Shown piece after piece: positions 1 to 5,056 of a DNA stretch of 5,056 nucleotides (the first letter of the stretch is position 1; every line of letters begins with the position of its first letter). A program made the position numbers and the translations under genes. The DNA is taken from assembly GCA_016935595.1 (NCBI GenBank), contig JAFGQQ010000445.1, forward strand, positions 1-5,056, in the 5' to 3' direction. This DNA comes from Bacteroidales bacterium (GTDB lineage Bacteria > Bacteroidota > Bacteroidia > Bacteroidales > UBA10428). A model generated the notes under the pieces. The model was not told the DNA's origin and did not search any database. It saw nothing but the letters and a program-made list of their open reading frames with translations.

Positions 1-20
1 AAGTTTTAGGTTTAATTTAT

Positions 21-3000
21 TCATTCGAATTGTGTATTGCTTATTTCAACAATAATCTTTTCTATATTCGATTGCCTGTTAAAAATTTTATTACTTATTT
101 CCCGGTTAATTGAAATACTTTCTAATTCTTCGATTTTATTATTCTTGTTATAAATGATTATTTTATATGAATCAGCCAGTTTATATATTATTGGGACCTG
201 GCAGAAAGTAAATGCTAGAGAATTATTATCAAGTTCAATGGTTTTTAGTTCATCATTAATGTTATAATATTTAAAATTTTTCTTGTTCTGTACAAATTCA
301 TCCTTCTTTAATAAAACAGGCTTAAATGAAATTTCACCATTTTCAATTCGAATTCCAAGTTGTCCAAAGCGTGTAATTATATCCTCTTTTACCTGTCCTG
401 TCATTCCGGGTTGCTGAACTCCTGCTATTCCGGGAGTATGAGAGTACGGATCGGTTGGAAAAGCACCATATTCAAATGGAGATTTATGCAATCCAATACC
501 TTCCTGCATTTCATAAAACGATTTCTTTATTTTGTTTAATAATTTCTTATCAACCTTGGTTTTATAAGCTTTATAAATATTTTCTTCAGTTGCAAGTAAT
601 AGTTTTGAAACCATATGCCAGTAAATACAACCAAGACCCTCGTATTTATAAAAAGTACCTGATCGGCCTGTAAACGACTGATGATCAAACACCTGTTCAA
701 ATATTTCAAGCACTAATTCAAATTCATTATTAACAAGATTTTTATATTTTGTTGTTTTTAATTTTTCAAGTTTTTCTTTCAAATCATGAACATTTCTAAA
801 TGATCCATTAAAATGGATAACATTATTTAAATCTTTTAAAACAATATCCTGGTTATTGTCCTTAATAAGTTCCTGAATCACTTTCGATTTATTAACCAGT
901 TCCTTTGGGATATTATTCTTTTCAATAAATTTAGGCAATTCACGATCGGGATATAATGTATAGCTTTTCTGGTCTGCCCGGTACATTTTACTTTTTCGAA
1001 GAGATTGGAGTATTTCAGCAACTTCATTACTATTTAAAAATCCTGAGCTTAATACTGCCACCTGGCCCTCTAACATATCATACAAATGTCTAATTTTTAT
1101 CTTTTTATCATTGATACTAATTAAATTATAGGCATGATATAAACCATCTGTCCTTTTATTGGCTTTAATTGAATGATCAATATATTCAAGTGAAATTTCG
1201 AATAATGATTTTAAATCGGAAATCTGAATTTTAGATCTTCTACCAGAAAATCCTCTTTCATAAATAATTTTTCTATAATCAGAACCTGCATTTCCTAAGT
1301 AGCTTAATATATTAAAACGATCATTATCAGAAATTTTACCATTAAGTAATTTCTTGTTTTTATATAGGATTTCGCTAATTTTTCTAATCAACTTCTCAAC
1401 TTCCTCAGATAACCGAATCTCTTGTATTCCAGATAATGATAATAAATTCAAAAAAAACACTACATAACGTCGCATATAATATAAAGTTACCATTGAAACA
1501 CCCGAACCAACCAGGGCATTATTAGCGTCATTCCACTCAGGTCTTTGAGTATTCATCCAAATACCTGCTTCAGGAATAAAATTACTTAATTTGGCTAAAA
1601 ATGGAATTAATAATTTTTCAATAAGGTTAACTTTATAAGCTTTGCCTGAATTATCAAGAATTAATTTACCATCAGCTCCCAGTTCCTTTACTCTAAGTTT
1701 TATTTCTGTATTTAATTCCTCATCAAAATCAATAGTACTTTTGGGATCTTTAATTAAAGAAGAGAAGGGTTTTATTTTATATGGTACATTGGCAAATACG
1801 AATATTTCGGCTGAAAGAAGATCAAGTAATTTTTCAGGATGATAATTTTTAGATATTTCTAATAATTTCAGCAAATATACAATTTGATGGTCGCCCCAGT
1901 AACCAATATTAGACCAAGGATCGGCCTGATCAATTTCTTCCCATTCAAAACCATCCCTGGTAACCCTGTAAGGATTATAACCGTCAGCAGTTGAAGCATT
2001 AAGAAATTTAAATATCATACTTTCAACAAAACCGGGAAAAGAATAACTTAAGGCTTCCCAATTCTGAAAAATATCTCTCCAGTTACCCTGATAATTTAAT
2101 GATTCCGATCCGTCTTCATTTTTTGTTTCTATTGAAAACATATTCCACGGGCGACTCGGATCTCCATGACGTCTGCTGAAAGTCAGAGGTAAATACTCAT
2201 AACATAAACGCAATAAATCAATATCCTTTAATTTTTTAATTCTGTTAATTAAATCATCATATTGAATAGATTTAGGCAAACTTTGAAGACTTTGCTTATT
2301 TTTCTTGGCAATTTCTTTATTAAAATGAATAATATATTTTATTAAATCATTTTTTTGTATATAATAATTATTAATAAAAATACCACCACGCATTACATTA
2401 AAAAGAACATTTGAAAAATGCCTGGAATTAATCAATTCATCATTTGAAGATTGTAATCCATCGGAATTGGCAACTATTTTAATTAACTTTTCAGTTCCTG
2501 CTTTAACATCCTCTTCAATATGGTCTATAACATTTTTAGTATTTTTGGCTATTTCTTCAATTCTTCTTATATCTGCTATATCCTGATTGATCTCAGCAAT
2601 TAAATACCAATTTTTATTATCACCTGAATCTATATTAAACCTTGAATTAATAAAATACGCGCCACGTGAGGCTCTTATATCAGTCTCTTCAATAATGTCT
2701 CCCCCATTCTTGAAATTATTAATTTGCCTTGATGAAAGCAGGTACTTTTTATTCTCTTGTCCAACTGACCAAACTATAGTAGCTTTAAGTCCTTCACTCG
2801 GTTCGGCTTTATCAGTTGGTATTGAGCTCAAATAATAAATCCCCATTCCTGGTTCATGTAATAATTCGTTTTTCTTATAGGCATCAATCAGTGTACTAAA
2901 CCTGTTTTGAAATGTATGGTCAATACCGTATGGTAAAATATTTTGTATTCCATCAAGAATATCAATCTCAATTTGATTATCAGAATTATTTAAAATCTCT

Positions 3001-3488
3001 GATTTTTTTATAAAACCAAACTTATCTGAATTCTTCCAGGTATATCGAAATGTAATTTCAAGTTCAATATTTATTTCTTCGAAAATTAATTTGTTACCTA
3101 TAACACTTTTATAGATATTTCTCTGAATTTTATATTGATTTTTAACAAATTGAGAAAAAGGTTCCCATAAAAAGCTTTTATTGTTTTTATTAATAAAAAT
3201 AACAGTCTTACTACCGGTTATTTCTGCCGAATCAGTAATTTTATCATCAGTATAATAAGGAAATAAAGCATTATCTGCATTTTTTCGTCCTGCTGTAAGT
3301 GCGCCATTGCTTGAAATAAACATCCAATGATCAGAATTACTTACAATGCTCATGAAAAATGGCTGCATCCTGTCATAATTCTGAATCTTATAAAATTTCT
3401 CCCCGTTTATTTCACAAAAATCTCCAATAACTTTCTCATTATTAAAGTTTAATAAGCCATCCCCAATAAAAATCTTCTTTTTATCCAT
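21..3488 (-). CDS. Large GH94/GH149/GH161-like carbohydrate phosphorylase (or related hydrolase), family not settled
   Basis: This is a complete 1155-residue gene with start ATG 3488-3486 and stop TGA 23-21. An in-frame TGA at 3542-3540, with no ATG, GTG or TTG in between, fixes the start. No signal peptide is visible, so the protein is probably cytosolic. The layout follows inverting disaccharide/oligosaccharide phosphorylases. There is a beta-sandwich (about 1-300) with ISSNGALTAGRKNADNALFP at 58-77, then a helical linker (about 300-430). An (alpha/alpha)6 barrel (about 430-1045) and a beta cap (about 1045-1155) follow. Conserved barrel blocks are FSRRHGDPSRPWNMF (437-451), YQGNWRDIFQNWEA (466-479), DPWSNIGYWGDHQ (523-535), MNTQRPEWNDANNALVG (645-661), GRSGTFYKYEGLG (941-953) and PYSHTPGIAGVQQPGMTGQ (1014-1032). 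The WND at 652-654 lies where GH94 enzymes carry a DWND-type motif with the general acid. The Thr-Gly at 1030-1031 may serve phosphate binding. The length suits the beta-1,3-glucan phosphorylases of GH149/GH161 (about 1100 residues) better than GH94 cellobiose phosphorylase (about 800), but this does not prove substrate. It is last in the string, 35 bp after the mutarotase-like gene. A hydrolase or a new family is possible. Confidence 0.82.
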   Translation of the reverse strand: MDKKKIFIGDGLLNFNNEKVIGDFCEINGEKFYKIQNYDRMQPFFMSIVSNSDHWMFISSNGALTAGRKNADNALFPYYTDDKITDSAEITGSKTVIFINKNNKSFLWEPFSQFVKNQYKIQRNIYKSVIGNKLIFEEINIELEITFRYTWKNSDKFGFIKKSEILNNSDNQIEIDILDGIQNILPYGIDHTFQNRFSTLIDAYKKNELLHEPGMGIYYLSSIPTDKAEPSEGLKATIVWSVGQENKKYLLSSRQINNFKNGGDIIEETDIRASRGAYFINSRFNIDSGDNKNWYLIAEINQDIADIRRIEEIAKNTKNVIDHIEEDVKAGTEKLIKIVANSDGLQSSNDELINSRHFSNVLFNVMRGGIFINNYYIQKNDLIKYIIHFNKEIAKKNKQSLQSLPKSIQYDDLINRIKKLKDIDLLRLCYEYLPLTFSRRHGDPSRPWNMFSIETKNEDGSESLNYQGNWRDIFQNWEALSYSFPGFVESMIFKFLNASTADGYNPYRVTRDGFEWEEIDQADPWSNIGYWGDHQIVYLLKLLEISKNYHPEKLLDLLSAEIFVFANVPYKIKPFSSLIKDPKSTIDFDEELNTEIKLRVKELGADGKLILDNSGKAYKVNLIEKLLIPFLAKLSNFIPEAGIWMNTQRPEWNDANNALVGSGVSMVTLYYMRRYVVFFLNLLSLSGIQEIRLSEEVEKLIRKISEILYKNKKLLNGKISDNDRFNILSYLGNAGSDYRKIIYERGFSGRRSKIQISDLKSLFEISLEYIDHSIKANKRTDGLYHAYNLISINDKKIKIRHLYDMLEGQVAVLSSGFLNSNEVAEILQSLRKSKMYRADQKSYTLYPDRELPKFIEKNNIPKELVNKSKVIQELIKDNNQDIVLKDLNNVIHFNGSFRNVHDLKEKLEKLKTTKYKNLVNNEFELVLEIFEQVFDHQSFTGRSGTFYKYEGLGCIYWHMVSKLLLATEENIYKAYKTKVDKKLLNKIKKSFYEMQEGIGLHKSPFEYGAFPTDPYSHTPGIAGVQQPGMTGQVKEDIITRFGQLGIRIENGEISFKPVLLKKDEFVQNKKNFKYYNINDELKTIELDNNSLAFTFCQVPIIYKLADSYKIIIYNKNNKIEELESISINREISNKIFNRQSNIEKIIVEISNTQFE

Positions 3489-3530
3489 TTTCGCACACTG
3501 ATTAGTTTGAATTGTAATTAAAATTATAAT
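3489..3530 (-). promoter_or_regulatory. A/T-rich leader of the phosphorylase-like gene, no Shine-Dalgarno
   Basis: The 35 bp between the TAA of the mutarotase-like gene and the ATG of the phosphorylase-like gene are almost all A/T and end in GCGAAA immediately before the ATG. No GGAGG-like site is present. This fits the A-rich, Shine-Dalgarno-poor initiation common in Bacteroidota. A near-perfect AT inverted repeat (9-base arms with one mismatch, 2-base spacer) lies at 3511-3530, overlapping the preceding stop codon. It is too AT-rich and tight to form a stable hairpin or terminator. A TATAAT string at 3528-3523 is expected by chance here, so read-through transcription from upstream is the simpler view. 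Confidence 0.35.
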
Positions 3531-4411
3531 TGAAATATTTCATACTTTCTTTCCCATGTCATTGATTTTCCGGGTTCTATATTAATATTAATAAATAATT
3601 CAGGACTTACCACATGGATATTTCCCCACGCATTTATTTTATTAGTTTTAAAATTCCCAGTCTCCTTTATACCAATTCCTTCTTCATAATTTTCTAAAGA
3701 CCAGTATGCATCTACTTCCTTACTTGTATTTATATTTCCAATAAAAAACTGTTCTTTTCCTATTGTTTTCCATGAAATTGAATTATCAGAAATAATTAAA
3801 TTTTTATCCGGATCGACTTTTTCTTTAATTTTATTTTGATCTATTATAAAAGGAAAAATTAACTTATAATCTTTGTTAATCTCTTTTCTGTTAATTGATA
3901 AAAAATTGTGGCAATATTCATTAGTTTTTATTGTTTTTTCACCTGTATTTTCTAAGAAATATTGAATGGTAAATGAATCACCATAAAGAACAATATGTTT
4001 ATTTAAAATAAAAGCATAACCATTGCATGGTTCTGGATAAGAAACAAATGTAAGAGATAAAATATCGTACTTCACAGAAGTTTTGAATGGATAGACTTTA
4101 TAATCCTTGAAAAAGTTATATGGTTCATTAGCATCTTTCAGCAATAATCCAACACCTATTTTAGGAAAAACCTCACCAACTTCACAATCATTATATCCTA
4201 ATGCAGTATCAATACCAAATTCATTATAAAGTCCCCTGCCTCTGATATTTATTAAATCAGGATTTAGAGTTTCTTCGGTGCAGAAAGTATATTTATTTTT
4301 ATAAATAATTTGGGTAATTTGACCTGTCCAGTCAAACCTTGATGAATGGCAATTTTCTCCCGGAGTATCTATTTCAATACATAAAATATCATTTTTTAAA
4401 AGAATAGACAT
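3524..4411 (-). CDS. Galactose-mutarotase-like (aldose 1-epimerase superfold) protein, uncharacterised subgroup
   Basis: This is a complete 295-residue gene, a normal length for the mutarotase superfold (about 280-350). ATG 4411-4409 is the first usable start: an in-frame TAA lies only two codons upstream, at 4417-4415. The protein is nearly all beta-strand and has no signal peptide or membrane segment, so a cytosolic location is inferred. An N-terminal block, SSRFDWTGQITQI (residues 23-35), is followed by GRGLYNEFGID (58-68) and FPKIGVGLLLK (82-92). His168 in NEYCHNF matches the place of the catalytic His of galactose mutarotase. Glu271 in VVSPELF, followed by the EPGKSMTW turn (279-286), matches the C-terminal catalytic Glu and the usual PGE-type strand. 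These assignments come from motif position, not alignment. Known members interconvert the anomers of free aldoses; this subgroup is normally annotated as hypothetical. Its place between a glycosidase and a phosphorylase-like gene suggests a sugar or oligosaccharide substrate. A purely sugar-binding role is an alternative. Confidence 0.82.
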   Translation of the reverse strand: MSILLKNDILCIEIDTPGENCHSSRFDWTGQITQIIYKNKYTFCTEETLNPDLINIRGRGLYNEFGIDTALGYNDCEVGEVFPKIGVGLLLKDANEPYNFFKDYKVYPFKTSVKYDILSLTFVSYPEPCNGYAFILNKHIVLYGDSFTIQYFLENTGEKTIKTNEYCHNFLSINRKEINKDYKLIFPFIIDQNKIKEKVDPDKNLIISDNSISWKTIGKEQFFIGNINTSKEVDAYWSLENYEEGIGIKETGNFKTNKINAWGNIHVVSPELFININIEPGKSMTWERKYEIFQL

Positions 4412-4434
4412 TACTTACATGCTTGATTAATCAA
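4409..4434 (-). other. Junction of glycosidase and mutarotase-like genes with tandem in-frame stops and a 12-bp palindrome
   Basis: Only 15 bp separate the two genes, too little for an independent promoter, so co-transcription is likely. Both genes share the same reading frame. Reading on from the glycosidase stop, the codons are TAA TCA AGC ATG TAA GTA ATG, the last being the start of the mutarotase-like gene. A start codon directly followed by a stop (4420-4415) thus precedes the true start. A perfect palindrome, TTGATTAATCAA, covers 4434-4423 and overlaps the first stop. No Shine-Dalgarno sequence is evident. Initiation by coupling or re-initiation after the upstream gene is an inference. 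Confidence 0.5.
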
Positions 4435-5056
4435 CATAAAATGGCACATTTGCAGTGGCTGCATTATTATGTCCATCAAAAATATAAACGAATACTCTGT
4501 ATGGACCTGCTACTCCCGGTGCAGATATTTTTATCTTTCCTGTGTAAGGAAGATCAGTTTCTTTAGCAATAGTATCGGGTCTTTTTTCAAAATCCCCCCC
4601 TCCTTTCCAATATTCTGGGATATCAGGTAATACCTCATAATTCAAAGTTAAAGTATCATTATCGAAATCATGACTATAAAGATCAATAATATAATTATGA
4701 TTTACTTTAAGATGAATGTTATCAAAACGTTTTTTTCCATCCAGAAATATTGAATCCAATCGGGGCACCCTGTTTTCAGGCCATTTACCTGTCCAAACAT
4801 AATGCATTACATCAACAGGTTCTGTTTCTTCACCCGATTCAAGAAAAAATCCATACCAGGTTGGTGTTCTTTCCTGCTTCTGTTCCCATAAAAAAACATA
4901 CGAACCCAGGCACTGTGTTTTATTTGAAATAATAGCTTTATTCCAACGCTCCATGATAACATTGGCTTTTTCCGAGCTGGTTTGCTCAATGGGAATATCC
5001 CATTCGGTGCGGGGAACTTCCCAGTGGCCCGTAGCACCCCATTCAGTTACAACATA
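4427..5056 (-). CDS. C-terminal part of a GH2-like (clan GH-A) TIM-barrel glycoside hydrolase with an Ig-like C-terminal domain; 5' end outside the window
   Basis: The frame is open from the right window edge to a TAA at 4429-4427, giving 209 visible residues. The first internal Met, at 4954, lies inside the conserved barrel and is not the real start. Visible residues 1-12 read YVVTEWGATGHW; the Glu at residue 5 (codon 5044-5042) sits where clan GH-A retaining enzymes carry the nucleophile at the end of strand beta-7 (compare SEYGA in beta-glucuronidase). Residues 51-71, which include GSYVFLWEQKQERTPTWYG, look like strand beta-8 and the barrel's closing loop. Residues about 95-209 form a beta-rich module with DFDNDTLTLNYEV and a terminal VYIFDGHNNAATANVPFY, typical of cadherin/PKD-like Ig folds. 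From memory, Bacteroidota homologues are annotated as GH2 TIM-barrel proteins. Substrate and export cannot be judged because the N-terminus, acid/base Glu and any signal peptide are missing. It is first in the visible gene string, 15 bp before the mutarotase-like gene. GH5- or GH17-like assignments remain possible. Confidence 0.8.
   Translation of the reverse strand, partial: YVVTEWGATGHWEVPRTEWDIPIEQTSSEKANVIMERWNKAIISNKTQCLGSYVFLWEQKQERTPTWYGFFLESGEETEPVDVMHYVWTGKWPENRVPRLDSIFLDGKKRFDNIHLKVNHNYIIDLYSHDFDNDTLTLNYEVLPDIPEYWKGGGDFEKRPDTIAKETDLPYTGKIKISAPGVAGPYRVFVYIFDGHNNAATANVPFYVD

Noticed and set aside
1..20. Terminator or next gene after the phosphorylase-like gene
   Set aside because: Only 20 bases remain; they show neither a stem-loop nor a start codon on the minus strand, so nothing can be said.
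455..673. Open frame of 72 codons on the plus strand
   Set aside because: It lies wholly inside the strongly conserved C-terminal barrel of the 1155-residue gene on the other strand and resembles no known protein.
1642..1842. Open frame of 66 codons on the plus strand
   Set aside because: Antisense shadow of the phosphorylase-like gene; its Ser/Leu-rich translation has no recognisable domain.
2587..2835. Open frame of 82 codons on the plus strand
   Set aside because: Antisense shadow of the N-terminal beta-sandwich region, with no supporting start signal or family.
3523..3528. TATAAT as a promoter -10 box for the last gene
   Set aside because: It overlaps the stop codon of the preceding gene, has no -33 partner that I can see, does not match the Bacteroidota TAnnTTTG form, and is expected by chance in this base composition.
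3511..3530. AT inverted repeat as an intrinsic terminator or attenuator
   Set aside because: The arms are almost pure A/T with a 2-base spacer and one mismatch, giving no stable stem, and it sits between genes that appear to be one transcript.
4750..4932. Open frame of 60 codons on the plus strand
   Set aside because: Antisense to the conserved glycosidase barrel end; the opposite strand explains the sequence.
4807..5037. Open frame of 76 codons on the minus strand
   Set aside because: It is out of phase with the glycosidase, whose frame through the same bases gives clear conserved motifs such as the TEWG block and GSYVFLWEQ.

Overview
The window carries three consecutive genes, all on the minus strand, so transcription runs from right to left. 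They are packed tightly, with gaps of 15 bp and 35 bp, and fill almost the whole window. The DNA is AT-rich: sampled 60-bp stretches inside genes run roughly 18-30% G+C. The starts lack a convincing Shine-Dalgarno sequence and instead have A/T-rich leaders. Together with the protein families, this suggests a low-GC member of the Bacteroidota. That is an inference from style and remembered homologues; no marker gene is present.

Layout in transcription order. (1) 5056-4427 is the C-terminal 209 residues of a clan GH-A (GH2-like) TIM-barrel glycoside hydrolase, cut by the right window edge. It shows a likely nucleophile motif (TEWG), the end of the barrel and a C-terminal Ig/cadherin-like beta domain. 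(2) 4411-3524 is a complete 295-residue protein of the galactose-mutarotase-like (aldose 1-epimerase) superfold, from a group normally left as 'hypothetical protein'. (3) 3488-21 is a complete 1155-residue protein with the architecture of the GH94/GH149/GH161-type carbohydrate phosphorylases: N-terminal beta-sandwich, helical linker, (alpha/alpha)6 barrel and C-terminal beta cap. Its exact family and substrate cannot be fixed from sequence alone.

Taken together this looks like part of a carbohydrate-use operon. A glycosidase, perhaps exported, would trim a glycan; a mutarotase-like protein would equilibrate or recognise the released sugar anomers; and an apparently cytosolic phosphorylase-like enzyme would split oligosaccharides, conserving bond energy as sugar 1-phosphate if it is a true phosphorylase. 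The last two proteins have no visible signal peptide. No transporter, SusC/SusD pair, regulator, RNA gene, mobile element or CRISPR array lies in the window. The best candidate for something undescribed is the three-gene set itself, and above all the 1155-residue enzyme.
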